Assembly (NCBI RefSeq): GCF_005049235.1
Contig: NZ_SUMD01000006.1
Coordinates: 1 to 64,000, forward strand
Source: Rhodococcus oryzae
GTDB taxonomy: Bacteria > Actinomycetota > Actinomycetes > Mycobacteriales > Mycobacteriaceae
Reading direction: 5' to 3'
DNA: 64,000 nucleotides
Of this stretch, positions 33,404-42,448 are shown piece by piece; the first letter of the stretch is position 1; every line of letters begins with the position of its first letter. A model generated the notes under the pieces. The model had not been told where the DNA came from. It saw only the letters and a list, made by a program, of their open reading frames with translations, and searched no databases. A program made the translations under genes and the position numbers.

Positions 33404-36400
33404 ATGTCCGGTGGCGATTCGGCCGATGCGGTGGATGGTGCCTCGGGCAGCGACCCGGACGCACAGGCGCGGAGCCCGCGGAGCGACCCGGAGGTGCAGG
33501 CGCGGAGCCCGCGGAGCGACCCGGAGGTGCAGGCGCGGAGCCCGCGGAGCGACCCGGGCGTGCAAGCGCGCCTGCATTTCGCGGATCAGTTGCGCCTGCT
33601 GTTCGCGACGGCAGGCGGGCCTGCCCTGAAGAAGGTCGTCTCGGAGGCGTCGGCGGTCGGCCGAACAATCGGCACGGACCGACAGATCTCGGTCCAGCGA
33701 CTGAGCGACTGGCGTTCGGGCAAGCGGGTCCCCGCGACGTTCGACTCGGTCCGCCCGGTGCTGGTGGTCCTCATCCGCGCGGCGCAGGCGCTGCACGGCA
33801 CCCAGCCGCCGGTCGCCGGCTTGTACTCGATGAAGCAATGGCTGGCGTGGTGGTCGAGTGCCCGCGACGCGAACGCCACGCGCGGCGGCGGCGAGCAGGC
33901 CGATCAGGTGGCGCCTGCTCCGGTGACCGGGGTTCGTCCGTATCGGGGACTCGAGCCGTACCGGGCCGAGGACGCGCGGCTGTTCTTCGGCCGCGGCGCC
34001 AGCCTGCCCGGCCTGGTCGAGACGGTCACCTCCGCGCATGGTCACGGACTGGTGATCGTGACCGGTGCCTCGGGAGTGGGGAAGTCCTCGTTGGTCCAGG
34101 CCGGTCTCGTCGCGGAACTGGCGGGCCCGGGATCCGACGCCGGTGACAGGCCGGTGGTGCTCACGCCGGGACCACGTCCGTTGCAGTCGCTGGGCGAGGC
34201 GCTCCCGGAGTTGCGGGAGGCGGCCTCGGATCCTCGGCCGGAGGTCGCGCGCCGCGCGGTCCGCGCGGTCGCCGCTCGTCTGGAGTCGAACCCGCTGTTG
34301 ATCGTCGTGGACCAGATCGAGGAGCTGTTCACCCAATGTGACGATCCCGAGGAGCGCGACCGCTTCCTCACCCTCCTCGATCTCGCGGCCACGACGGTCG
34401 GTGCGGAGGAGACGCCCGATGCCGCGCCCGTCGTCGTCGCGACGATGCGCTCGGACTTCTACGAGCAGGCGTTGTCCCAGCCGGTGCTCGCCCGCGCGCT
34501 CGAACGCCACAGCAAGGTCCTCGCGCCGCTGACGCGGGAGGACATGGTGGAGGTGATCACCCAGCCCGCCCGGATGATCGGTCTCAAACTCGAGGCGGGG
34601 CTGGTCGACCTCATCCTGCACGATCTCGGGGTGCTCACCTCGGACGAGGGCGCGGGCACCGTCCTGCCGCTGCTCTCACATCTGCTCGACACGATGTGGG
34701 AGCGCAGGCGCGGGGGAGTGCTCACCGTGGCGAGCTATCGGGCCACCGGCGGTGTGCGTGGGTCGGTCGCCGCGACGGCCGAGCGCACCTGGGCGGCGTT
34801 GGACGAGCGGGGCAAGGTGCTCGCCAGGGCGATGCTGGTGCACCTGGTGTACGTCACGGACACCGGCACCGACGTGAAGATCCGGCGCACGCTTCCTCAG
34901 TTGCTGGCCTTCGCCGGCGAGGACACGGCCACCGGCAGGCAGGTGGTGGACCAGTTCATCGCGGCCCGGGTCCTGGTCGCGGACACGGAGAGCGTGGAGC
35001 TCATCCACGACGCCGTGATCGACGCCTGGCCGCGGCTGAAACAGTGGATCCAGGAGGACCGCCGATATACCGCGCTGCGCCAGCAGATCGAGGCGGACGC
35101 CGCGAACTGGGAACAGGCGGACCGCAACAGCAGTCTGCTCTATCAGCGCGGCCGCCTCGACATGGTCGCCGAGCACGATGCGTCGAGGGTCGCCGTCGAG
35201 GGGCTTGGCGCGACGAAGGTGGCCGCCTCCCTGACCCCGACGGCCTCGGAGTTCCTCGCCACCTCGACAGGGAACGTGCGCCGGGACACCTGGATCCAGC
35301 GGGCCGTGATGGCGGCGCTGGTGGTGTCCACGGTGATCGCGTTGGTCGCGGTGTCGATGGCATGGACGGCGAAGCAGCGCGCCGAATCGGAGCGCTCGGC
35401 CGCTCAGTTCCGCCAGTTGATCGCGCTGACGGATTCGTTGCGGGACTCCGACCCGACGACCTCCGCGCGGCTGGCGATCGAGGCCTGGCAGATGAAGCCG
35501 GGAAACGACGCCGCGTACTCGCGCCTGATCGCGACCGAATCGACCCCGGTGGGGCGCGTCCTGACCGGCCATCAGGGCCCGGTCTACGGGGTGGCGGTCT
35601 CGCACGACGGCTCGACGATCGCTTCGGCCAGCGACGACCGCACCGTTCGACTGTGGGACCTCACCGACCGCACCGACCCACGACCGATCGGCGCCCCTCT
35701 CGGCGGGGCCGAGAAGTACATGGCGTCGGTGTCCTTCAGCCCGGACGGCAGGATCCTGGCCGCGGGCAGCGGCGACGGCCTCGTGTTCATCTGGGACATC
35801 ACCGACAGGTCCGCGCCGCGGCCGCTGCTCGACGGGACCAAGGTGGGGACCCGGGCGGTCCACAACCTCCGGTTCAGCCCGGACGGGCGGATCCTGGCTG
35901 TGCCGAACGACGACGGCACCGTGACGATGTTCGACACCTCTGATCCGTTCTCGGGTCACTTCGGGTCAACGGTGCTGCCCGCGCATCAGGGCGCGGTCCG
36001 GACGGTGTCGTTCCGCGGGGACTCGGCGGTGCTGGCGACCGCGAGCGATGACCGCAGCATCCGGCTGTGGGACATCGCCGGGGTGGGCGCGGGGTTCCCT
36101 CCCGTCCCGCTGCCGTCGGTGCTGACCGGGTTCGGCGACGTGGTGCACTCGGTGGCGTTCGCGCCCGACGGGCGGACCCTCGCCGCCAGCAGCGATGACG
36201 GGGTCATCCGGGTGTTCGACACCACCGACGTGCGGGCGGTCGGCGAGATCGGGGCCCCGATCCAGGCCCACACCGGTGGGGTGTGGACGATCGCCTTCGC
36301 GCCGGACGGCGCGACGCTGGCGAGCGCCTCGTGGGATGGCACGGTGAAGACGTGGTCCCTCGACCCCGCCTCGCGGAGCCTGCGCGAGCTGCGGCCGGCG

Positions 36401-37564
36401 TTGACCGGCAACGGCGGTGGAGTCCCCGCGCTCGCCCTGGTGCCCGACGGCTCCGCCATCGTGACCGGGGGACAGGACTCGACGGTCCGGGTGTGGACGC
36501 TGCCGTCGACGGCGATCCACGTCTCGGGGTCGGGGCTCACCCAGCCCGCGCCGAGCCGTGACGGATCATTGGTGGCGACCGGTGGATACGACTCGGTGAT
36601 CCGGCTGTGGCGGGTCGACGGGGATCGACGGTTGTCCCTGGCGAGTGCACTCGCCCTGCCGCGCCCGCTCGGCGGAGCCCATGTGGTGGCGCTGGCTCCG
36701 GACGGCGGCACGATGGCGACCGCACCGACCTCCGGCGGTCAGGTGCAGCTCTGGGACGTGCACGACCCGGCCCACCCGCGTGCTCTCGGCGGACCGATCC
36801 TGACGCAGACGAGATTCACCTGGGAGTTGGCCTTCAGTCCGGACGGGTCGACGCTCGCCATCGGTGCCGACGACGTCAGCGTCCGGCTGTGGAACCTGGC
36901 GGATCCGGAACGGCCGGTGCCGTGGGGTGAACCGCTCGGCGGTCCGACCAATCTCGTTCGCACGGTGGCCTTCAGCCCGGATGGGCGCAACCTGGTGGCG
37001 GCAGACGCGGACGGCGGGATGCACGCCTGGGACGTGCGGGACGCGGCGAGCCCGCGCGAGGTCGCGGTTCCGGACGGTGGTCAGGCGGACGGGATCAACT
37101 CGATCTCGTTCAGCCCGGACGGGACGATGCTGGCGACCGGGGGGGACGAGCAGTCGATCGTGCTGTGGGACCGGGCCGCCGACGGATCGCTCACCATGAG
37201 GGGTTCGCCGCTGCGCGGACACACCGGCACCGTGTACTCGGTGTCGTTCGACCCCGATGGCCGTCACGTGATCAGCGGCAGCGACGACGGCACTGTGCGG
37301 CTGTGGGACGTCGCCGACGCGGGCTCGATGCGCAACGTCGGTGGGCCGCTCACCACCGCCGGCACCGGTCGATGGCAGGTGGCCTTCCTGCCCGGCAGCC
37401 ACGCCGCCCTCTCCGGGGACGGTGAGGGCGTGCTGCGGATCTGGGAGCTGGACGCGCCGTCGATCATCCGCCGGATCTGCTCGTCGACGGCGCCCCTGAC
37501 GGCGGACCGCGCTGCGGATTTCGAGCTGTCCGGCTCGGGCGAGCAGGCCTGCGCACAGGCGTGA
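33404..37564 (+). CDS. STAND NTPase (nSTAND1) with WD40 propellers
   Basis: 1386 residues. Order of parts: three 11-residue repeats (QARSPRSDPEV type, residues about 20-52); a helical domain of about 100 residues (SVQRLSDWRSGKRVPATF) that looks like the HTH-type module found at the front of actinobacterial STAND proteins; a P-loop NTPase with Walker A GASGVGKSS (about 222-230) and Walker B LLIVVDQIEELF (about 298-308); a helical arm; one transmembrane helix (about 632-652); then about 14 WD40 repeats ending in (L/I)W(D/N/E), enough for two seven-bladed propellers. STAND proteins are signal-dependent switches in which repeats sense and the NTPase oligomerises. The target is unknown. The stop is six bases from the convergent pabB stop. 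Confidence 0.88.
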   Translation: MSGGDSADAVDGASGSDPDAQARSPRSDPEVQARSPRSDPEVQARSPRSDPGVQARLHFADQLRLLFATAGGPALKKVVSEASAVGRTIGTDRQISVQRLSDWRSGKRVPATFDSVRPVLVVLIRAAQALHGTQPPVAGLYSMKQWLAWWSSARDANATRGGGEQADQVAPAPVTGVRPYRGLEPYRAEDARLFFGRGASLPGLVETVTSAHGHGLVIVTGASGVGKSSLVQAGLVAELAGPGSDAGDRPVVLTPGPRPLQSLGEALPELREAASDPRPEVARRAVRAVAARLESNPLLIVVDQIEELFTQCDDPEERDRFLTLLDLAATTVGAEETPDAAPVVVATMRSDFYEQALSQPVLARALERHSKVLAPLTREDMVEVITQPARMIGLKLEAGLVDLILHDLGVLTSDEGAGTVLPLLSHLLDTMWERRRGGVLTVASYRATGGVRGSVAATAERTWAALDERGKVLARAMLVHLVYVTDTGTDVKIRRTLPQLLAFAGEDTATGRQVVDQFIAARVLVADTESVELIHDAVIDAWPRLKQWIQEDRRYTALRQQIEADAANWEQADRNSSLLYQRGRLDMVAEHDASRVAVEGLGATKVAASLTPTASEFLATSTGNVRRDTWIQRAVMAALVVSTVIALVAVSMAWTAKQRAESERSAAQFRQLIALTDSLRDSDPTTSARLAIEAWQMKPGNDAAYSRLIATESTPVGRVLTGHQGPVYGVAVSHDGSTIASASDDRTVRLWDLTDRTDPRPIGAPLGGAEKYMASVSFSPDGRILAAGSGDGLVFIWDITDRSAPRPLLDGTKVGTRAVHNLRFSPDGRILAVPNDDGTVTMFDTSDPFSGHFGSTVLPAHQGAVRTVSFRGDSAVLATASDDRSIRLWDIAGVGAGFPPVPLPSVLTGFGDVVHSVAFAPDGRTLAASSDDGVIRVFDTTDVRAVGEIGAPIQAHTGGVWTIAFAPDGATLASASWDGTVKTWSLDPASRSLRELRPALTGNGGGVPALALVPDGSAIVTGGQDSTVRVWTLPSTAIHVSGSGLTQPAPSRDGSLVATGGYDSVIRLWRVDGDRRLSLASALALPRPLGGAHVVALAPDGGTMATAPTSGGQVQLWDVHDPAHPRALGGPILTQTRFTWELAFSPDGSTLAIGADDVSVRLWNLADPERPVPWGEPLGGPTNLVRTVAFSPDGRNLVAADADGGMHAWDVRDAASPREVAVPDGGQADGINSISFSPDGTMLATGGDEQSIVLWDRAADGSLTMRGSPLRGHTGTVYSVSFDPDGRHVISGSDDGTVRLWDVADAGSMRNVGGPLTTAGTGRWQVAFLPGSHAALSGDGEGVLRIWELDAPSIIRRICSSTAPLTADRAADFELSGSGEQACAQA
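33464..33562 (+). repeat. Three 33-bp tandem repeats in the STAND gene
   Basis: Units begin at 33464, 33497 and 33530 and are identical apart from a few bases in the last. In frame they encode an 11-residue unit, ARSPRSDPEVQ. Because the unit length is a multiple of three, copy number can change without breaking the frame. Confidence 0.85.
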
Positions 37565-37570
37565 GGACGA

Positions 37571-38818
37571 CTATCCGAGCGACATGATGCTCGACGCCTT
37601 GTCGAGGCACTCCTGCCATTCGGCGTCCGGGTCGGAGTCGATGGTGATGCCGCCGCCAACCCCGAGCACCGTGTTTCCGTCCGGGTCGAACTCGACGGTG
37701 CGGATCGCCACGTTCAGTTCGGTCCCGGCGAGCGGGGACGCGAATCCGACTGCGCCGCAGTACACCCCGCGATGGTCCGGCTCCCATCGGGAGAGGAGTT
37801 GGCGGGCGCGGTGTTTCGGGCAGCCGGTGACCGAGGCGGGCGGAAAGGAGGCCTCGAGCAGGGCCGCGGTGGTGGTGCCGGGCGCGGCGGTCGCGGCGAC
37901 GGTGGAGACCAGGTGCCAGACCCCAGGGGCGGGGTAGACACCGAGCAGATCGGTGACCGTGACCGATCCCGGCACCGCGACCCGGCCGAGGTCGTTGCGC
38001 ACCAGGTCGACGATCATCACGTTCTCCGCGACGTCCTTGACGGAGGCACGCAGGCGATCCGGATCGTCGGCGATCGGCAGCGTGCCCTTGATCGGGCTCG
38101 AGCGGAGTGAGTCCCCGTGGCGGGAGAGGAACAGTTCGGGGGAGAGCGATGCCACCGCGCCCCACTCGCCCTGCACGAAGGCGGCGCGGGCGGGCCGGGT
38201 CGCGGCCACGGCGTCGGCGAAGAAGTGCAGCGGGTCGCCGTCCGCACGGCCACGGAACTGGGTGCACACGCAGGCCTGATACACCTCGCCCTGCCGGATT
38301 GCCTGGAGGCACTGCAGCACGCCGTTGCGGTGCGCCTCCCGGTCGGGGGCGGTCCACTCGATCCGCCAGGGCTGCGCCGGGGCGGCGGGCGCGGTGACCG
38401 CGTCCGACCATGCCGCGGGGCAGGGGTCGTCGGTCAGGCTCTCGTACCACCAGCAGCCGTCGGGGTCCTGCCGCAACACCGAGTCCGTCCAGCCGCCTGC
38501 CGCGGCGGGCAGTGCGGCGGCGGCCCCGCTGGCCGGGGTGTCCGGGTAGGCGAGGTAGCCGATCCAGCCGCCGCCGATCAATGGGCCGTCGTCCCCGCGC
38601 GGTCCCGTATCCCCGACGGTTTCTCGGTCCGAGAGGTCGAAGGTGCCGGCCGGGTCGACGGGGGTGGTGTGCACGGTCGGGGCCAGCACCGCCCGGGATC
38701 CGAACCAGTCGCCGATCAGCGCCGCGGGCGCGGGTGCGCCGCGGTCTACGGCCAGGCTCGCGAGGGCGCGCAACACGTCGGCCGGGTCGCCGCCGTCACC
38801 AATCCGCTCGATCCGCAC
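37571..38818 (-). CDS. pabB: Aminodeoxychorismate synthase component I
   Basis: 415 residues from a GTG (38818) that gives VRIERIGDGGDP, the start used by related proteins; an ATG ten codons upstream is possible. The chorismate-binding domain occupies the C-terminal two thirds: EVYQACVCTQF, SLSPELFLSRHG, SSPIKGTLPI, DLVRNDLGRV and FPPASVTGCPKHRA are the standard blocks. It makes 4-amino-4-deoxychorismate for folate synthesis. Equivalent to Rv1005c. The usual PIKGT lysine of PabB is present, which separates it from anthranilate synthase (Ala). Confidence 0.92.
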   Translation of the reverse strand: MRIERIGDGGDPADVLRALASLAVDRGAPAPAALIGDWFGSRAVLAPTVHTTPVDPAGTFDLSDRETVGDTGPRGDDGPLIGGGWIGYLAYPDTPASGAAAALPAAAGGWTDSVLRQDPDGCWWYESLTDDPCPAAWSDAVTAPAAPAQPWRIEWTAPDREAHRNGVLQCLQAIRQGEVYQACVCTQFRGRADGDPLHFFADAVAATRPARAAFVQGEWGAVASLSPELFLSRHGDSLRSSPIKGTLPIADDPDRLRASVKDVAENVMIVDLVRNDLGRVAVPGSVTVTDLLGVYPAPGVWHLVSTVAATAAPGTTTAALLEASFPPASVTGCPKHRARQLLSRWEPDHRGVYCGAVGFASPLAGTELNVAIRTVEFDPDGNTVLGVGGGITIDSDPDAEWQECLDKASSIMSLG

Positions 38819-38932
38819 CCGACAAGCGTGACACGGCCCCACCCGCACACCCGAATCGTGCGGGTCGACATACCTTCGTCGCGGTCGAAAAGGTGCGGGG
38901 GTCCGAACCTCAGCCGGCGGTCGAGGGTCTCC

Positions 38933-39694
38933 TCAGGCTGAGACGCCGCCGTCGATCACCAGATCGGCGCCGACCACGGAGCCGGCGTCGGTCGACGCGA
39001 GGTACAGGGCTGCGGCCGCGACCTCGCCGGTGGCGGTCATCCGTCCGAGCGGAGACTGCTGCCGGATGCGAACTTCGCGCTCAGCCTCCGTCTCGCCCGG
39101 TCGTAGCGACATCGTCGTGTCGGAGGCGCCCGGGCTGACCGCATTGATCCGGATGCCGTCCCCGATGTGGTCGAGTGCGGCGGCCCGGGTGAGGGCGGAG
39201 ACGGCGGCCTTGGACACGATGTACCCAGCGACACCCGGGATTCGGTGGTGTGCACCGAGATTGGAGGCGATGTTGACGATCGCGCCGCCTCCGCTCGTGC
39301 GCATGTGCCTGATCTCGGCCTGCATGGCGAGCAGGACACCGGTGACGTTGACGTCGAGAAGATTCCGAAAGTCTTCCTCGGGCAGGTCGGCGACCGACTG
39401 TCCGCCGCGGAAGATACCCGCGTTGTTGACGGCGACGTCGAGGCCGCCGAAGCGGTCGACGCTGCCCCGCACCAGGGCGTCCATCGAATCGGATCGGGTG
39501 ACGTCGGCAGTGATTGCGGCGGCGGTGCCGCCCTGCTCACAGATCAACGCGACGGTGTCCGCGAGGGGAGCGGCGGTGCGGCCCGCGGCGACCACGGCAG
39601 CGCCCTCCCCGGCGAAGGCGAGGGCGATGGCGCGGCCGAGGCCGGAACCGGCTCCGGTCACGAGGACGGTCTTACCGGCGAAACGTGCGGTCAT
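38933..39694 (-). CDS. SDR-family oxidoreductase (FabG-like)
   Basis: 253 residues. TGAGSGLGRAIA binds the cofactor, NNAGIF is the structural motif, Ser lies in NIASNLG and the catalytic pair is in GYIVSKAAV. The C-terminal GSVVGADLVIDGGVSA is the classical FabG-like ending. It sits 114 bases upstream of pabB on the same strand and downstream of a decayed MFS gene and a TetR gene, so it could be the surviving member of a TetR-controlled operon. Confidence 0.9.
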   Translation of the reverse strand: MTARFAGKTVLVTGAGSGLGRAIALAFAGEGAAVVAAGRTAAPLADTVALICEQGGTAAAITADVTRSDSMDALVRGSVDRFGGLDVAVNNAGIFRGGQSVADLPEEDFRNLLDVNVTGVLLAMQAEIRHMRTSGGGAIVNIASNLGAHHRIPGVAGYIVSKAAVSALTRAAALDHIGDGIRINAVSPGASDTTMSLRPGETEAEREVRIRQQSPLGRMTATGEVAAAALYLASTDAGSVVGADLVIDGGVSA

Positions 39695-39715
39695 GGTTGG
39701 AGCTCCTCTGGGTTG

Positions 39716-40106
39716 TCAGCTGGGTTGACTACAGGGTGTTCGGGCAGTGGGTGCGGAGGTGCAGGAGGGCGGCAGGGTGAACGCCGCTGCTGTGGCGGCA
39801 GCGACGAGGCGTCGCTGCCGAGGGTGAGCAGGAGGGCGAACACGACGGCGCGTGGCGCCCGCAGGCAGGAGCAGCAGGCCGGGAACCAGGCCGAACCAGG
39901 ACGCCAGCCCCGCGGTGAGCATGCGGTGTCCGCCATGCCGGTCCGCCAACCGGCCACTGAACAGCAGCAGACCGGCGAAGGTCAGCAAGTATCCGGCGCT
40001 GAGCAAGATCAGGTCGGCCAGGACGGTGCCTAGGAGGGGGAAGGCCGGGCGCGGTGGCCTTTGCCTGCGCCTGGGCCGGTGCCAATTGCGGCTTCGTAGC
40101 TGTCAT
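39716..40106 (-). pseudogene. Remnant of an MFS transporter gene
   Basis: The first 20 codons (MTATKPQLAPAQAQAKATAP) read in one frame. The next segment reads in another frame as an MFS-like FPLLGTVLADLILLSAGYLL and continues TFAGLLLFSGRLADRHGGHR up to about 39850, after which the sequence is scrambled in all frames. Helix 1 and the loop to the conserved motif A are mostly missing, so both a frameshift and deletions have occurred. It lies next to a TetR gene and has a TetR-type operator candidate just upstream, as expected of a former TetR-controlled efflux pump. Confidence 0.75.
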
Positions 40107-40120
40107 GATTCCCGGCCTTT

Positions 40121-40140
40121 ATGAACTGATCGTTCCATTA
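40121..40140. promoter_or_regulatory. Putative TetR operator, site 1
   Basis: Read leftward the sequence is TAATGGAACGATCAGTTCAT, 15 bases before the MFS remnant start. It agrees at 13 of 19 positions with site 2 upstream of the TetR gene (shared TAnTGGAAnGATnnGTnnA). Confidence 0.45.
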
Positions 40141-40181
40141 TGTGGACATGCGAAGGGGCAGGCTTCTGCTCGGATGATCGG

Positions 40182-40763
40182 TCAGTCCAGCAGGGTCAGT
40201 GCCTCCTCGGCCGCGGTGTGCACTCGCGCGTGATCGCTCGAGGCCTTGCCGACCACCCGCATGCCTTGCATCAGTACGAGCAGCAGGCGGGCCAGTCCGC
40301 GCGGATCGCGGTTGGCGGGCAGTTCACCCTGGGCCTGAGCCCGGACGAGGGCGGAGTAGAGCAGGGTCTCGATATGCTCCCAGCTCACCTCGACCCGACG
40401 GGCAGCGTCGGTGTCGTGTGGGCCTAGTTCGGCTGCCGTGTTGGTGATGAAACAGCCGTTCAGGCGCTGGTTGGAGGAGGCCTCGTCGGCGAAGCGACGC
40501 ACCACCGCGCGGACGGCGGGCAGGGCTGGGCCAGGCTGTGAGAGTTCGCTGAACAGTCGCGGGTCGCGGGTTTCTCCATACCGGTCCATCGCCTTCAGGT
40601 AGAGGTCGTGCTTGTTCCCGAAGGTGGCGTAGAGGCTGGCTCGGCCGATGCCGAGGTGCTCGACGAGGTCGGTCATGGACGTGGCCTCGTAGCCGTGACG
40701 CCAGAACAACTCCAGTGCCGACTGGAGTGCGACATCGGGGTCGAACGCTTTTGTCCTCGCCAT
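40182..40763 (-). CDS. TetR/AcrR-family regulator
   Basis: 193 residues. The N-terminal HTH is ALELFWRHGYEATSMTDLVE followed by HLGIGRASLYATFGNKHDLY, a textbook TetR DNA-binding domain. The ligand domain (NQRLNGCFITNTAAEL...) resembles the TetR_C_6/16-type regulators of efflux and SDR genes. It lies upstream of the MFS remnant and SDR gene on the same strand. Similar 20-base sites upstream of both suggest self-regulation. Confidence 0.92.
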   Translation of the reverse strand: MARTKAFDPDVALQSALELFWRHGYEATSMTDLVEHLGIGRASLYATFGNKHDLYLKAMDRYGETRDPRLFSELSQPGPALPAVRAVVRRFADEASSNQRLNGCFITNTAAELGPHDTDAARRVEVSWEHIETLLYSALVRAQAQGELPANRDPRGLARLLLVLMQGMRVVGKASSDHARVHTAAEEALTLLD

Positions 40764-40780
40764 GGCTCGGACGGTACCGT

Positions 40781-40800
40781 TTATTGGAATGATTGGTCAA
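40781..40800. promoter_or_regulatory. Putative TetR operator, site 2
   Basis: TTATTGGAATGATTGGTCAA lies 18-37 bases upstream of the TetR start codon and is AT-rich. Its similarity to site 1 at 40121 is the main support. Confidence 0.45.
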
Positions 40801-41042
40801 GTATGGACGGTGGTGGTGTCAGCGGGTGTCGCCGCCGCGCACCCTAGGCACGGAAAACTCGATTTCGCCGGGGAACTTTCTGCCCCTTCATCGCAACTCA
40901 CTCATGGAGCACAAGATTCACGCATGGCCATGTTCAATCTGATTGAGGCCGGAGTCGCCCTCGCGGCGAGCGCGGCCTAGGCCGTCGCCAGCTGCATCGG
41001 CTTTGCCGCGAGCCTGCGTCGACGCCGGCCGAGGCGGCTGGG

Positions 41043-41271
41043 CTTGCTCATCGGCCTGGTCGCCTGGATGAGCAGCGAGGTGATCAGCATCTCGACCTGT
41101 TCGAGATCGACAGGGGCGTCGACCATTGTGGCAGTGGCCATTCGCGAAATACACAGGGTCCAAACATGATTGGCATGGCCGATCGAGGGTGAGCAGCAGG
41201 GCCTTCTGCTTGGCGTGCGGGTTGTCGAGATGGACTCGCCTGCTGTGTACGGTGACGCCGAGGCCGGGCTC
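41043..41271 (-). pseudogene. Frameshifted partial copy of a DUF2786 gene
   Basis: These 229 bases match 44937-45164, inside the intact DUF2786 gene 3.9 kb away, at close to nine bases in ten by eye. The encoded pieces are VHSRRVHLDNPHAKQKALLL in one frame and SRMATATMVDAPVDLEQVEM plus LITSLLIQATRPMSK in another. An extra base around 41184-41189 (gatcgagggt against gatcatggt) breaks the frame. Nothing like the rest of the gene flanks it, so it is a dead fragment of a segmental duplication. The flanks 40801-41042 hold nothing else recognised. Confidence 0.85.
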
Positions 41272-41308
41272 CCCACCCGCACACCCGAATCGAGCCTTCA
41301 CCGGGCCG

Positions 41309-42448
41309 TCAGTGTGGGCCGCGACGCCACCGGTACGGCCCGCGAGTCGCCTGCTTCGTCATCCAGCGCACCGTCGTGAGGCAGACCTGCTCCTTCACGA
41401 GCGCTCCCACGCGGCCGGTGATCGCGGGCCAGGCGGGGGAGTCGTCCGCGTGGGTCGGTTGGAAGGCTCCGCGCCGCCGGCCGAGACTGATGCACTGGCC
41501 AACGAATCCGAGCGAGAGCTGCGTCGGTTCGGCGCCGCCGAGACGGGCGAGGACGGTGTCGGCGGCGTGCGCGCCCATCGGGAGGGCGGTCTGACAGCTC
41601 ATCCGGAGGTGGCCGAGTTCGTCCGCGGGTCCGGCGACCGCGTCACCGGCGCCGACGATCGCTGGTGCACTCCGGCTGGTCAACGTCGCGTCGACCAGCA
41701 GTCGGCCGTCGGCATCGACCTCGAGTCCACTCCTGCGCGCCAGGTCGGGCACCGCGAAGGCGGTCGCGAGCACCGTGCAGTCGCTCCGCAGGGTCCGCCC
41801 ATCCGCGAGAGTGACCTTGCCCTCGGCGATTTCGGCCACCCGATCCCCGTCGATCACCTCGACGCCGAGCGTGGCCAGCGTATCGAGGATCTTGCGTCGC
41901 GTCCGTGGCGGCAGTGCCTGCGCCACAGGGGAGTCGGACACCAGGGTCACGGCGAGTTCGGGATCGTTCTCGGCGAACTCGGCCGCGGCCTCGATGCCGG
42001 TCAGTCCGCCTCCGATCACGGTGACGGCGAGCGGTCGAGGGAGAGCCCGCAATCGGAGCCGGAGCAGGTGGGCCTGTTCGAACTCGGACAGGGAGAAGGC
42101 GTGTTCGGAAGCCCCCGGGATGTGGTCGCGTCGGTCGGTGCTGCCGACCGCGTAGATCAGGTGGTCATAGGCCAGGAGTTCGCCATCGCTCAACACGATC
42201 GAGCCGTTCCGCGCGTCGATCCGCTCGACGGTCCCCACGCGCAGCTCCACCCCGGGGTGGAGTATCTGCTCGAATGAGACTGTGGCGTCGGAGCTTCCGG
42301 TGGCGAGCTGATGAAGCCGGATGCGTTCGACGAACACGGGCCGGGGATTGACGACGATCACCCGTGTGTCCTCGCTCCGTGATTTCATCCGGTTCGCCGC
42401 CATCACCCCGGCGTATCCCGCTCCCACGACCACCACACTTGCGCTCAT
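41309..42448 (-). CDS. FAD-dependent NDH-2-like oxidoreductase
   Basis: 379 residues from an ATG that overlaps the stop of the upstream gene (ATGA). VVVVGAGYAGVMAANRM is the FAD dinucleotide-binding motif and VTVIGGGLTGIEAAAEFAEN the NAD(P) one; APAIVGAGDAVAGP is the second FAD contact. This layout is that of pyridine nucleotide-disulphide/NDH-2-like flavoproteins without redox-active cysteines. It is translationally coupled to the flavoprotein at 42445, so the two probably act in one pathway. Confidence 0.85.
   Translation of the reverse strand: MSASVVVVGAGYAGVMAANRMKSRSEDTRVIVVNPRPVFVERIRLHQLATGSSDATVSFEQILHPGVELRVGTVERIDARNGSIVLSDGELLAYDHLIYAVGSTDRRDHIPGASEHAFSLSEFEQAHLLRLRLRALPRPLAVTVIGGGLTGIEAAAEFAENDPELAVTLVSDSPVAQALPPRTRRKILDTLATLGVEVIDGDRVAEIAEGKVTLADGRTLRSDCTVLATAFAVPDLARRSGLEVDADGRLLVDATLTSRSAPAIVGAGDAVAGPADELGHLRMSCQTALPMGAHAADTVLARLGGAEPTQLSLGFVGQCISLGRRRGAFQPTHADDSPAWPAITGRVGALVKEQVCLTTVRWMTKQATRGPYRWRRGPH

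Noticed and set aside
33464-33562. 33-bp tandem repeats as a CRISPR-like array or mobile repeat
   Set aside because: They lie in frame inside the STAND gene and encode an 11-residue repeat.
40924-40980. 18-codon frame MAMFNLIEAGVALAASAA
   Set aside because: Too short to support, with no convincing ribosome-binding site or conservation evidence.
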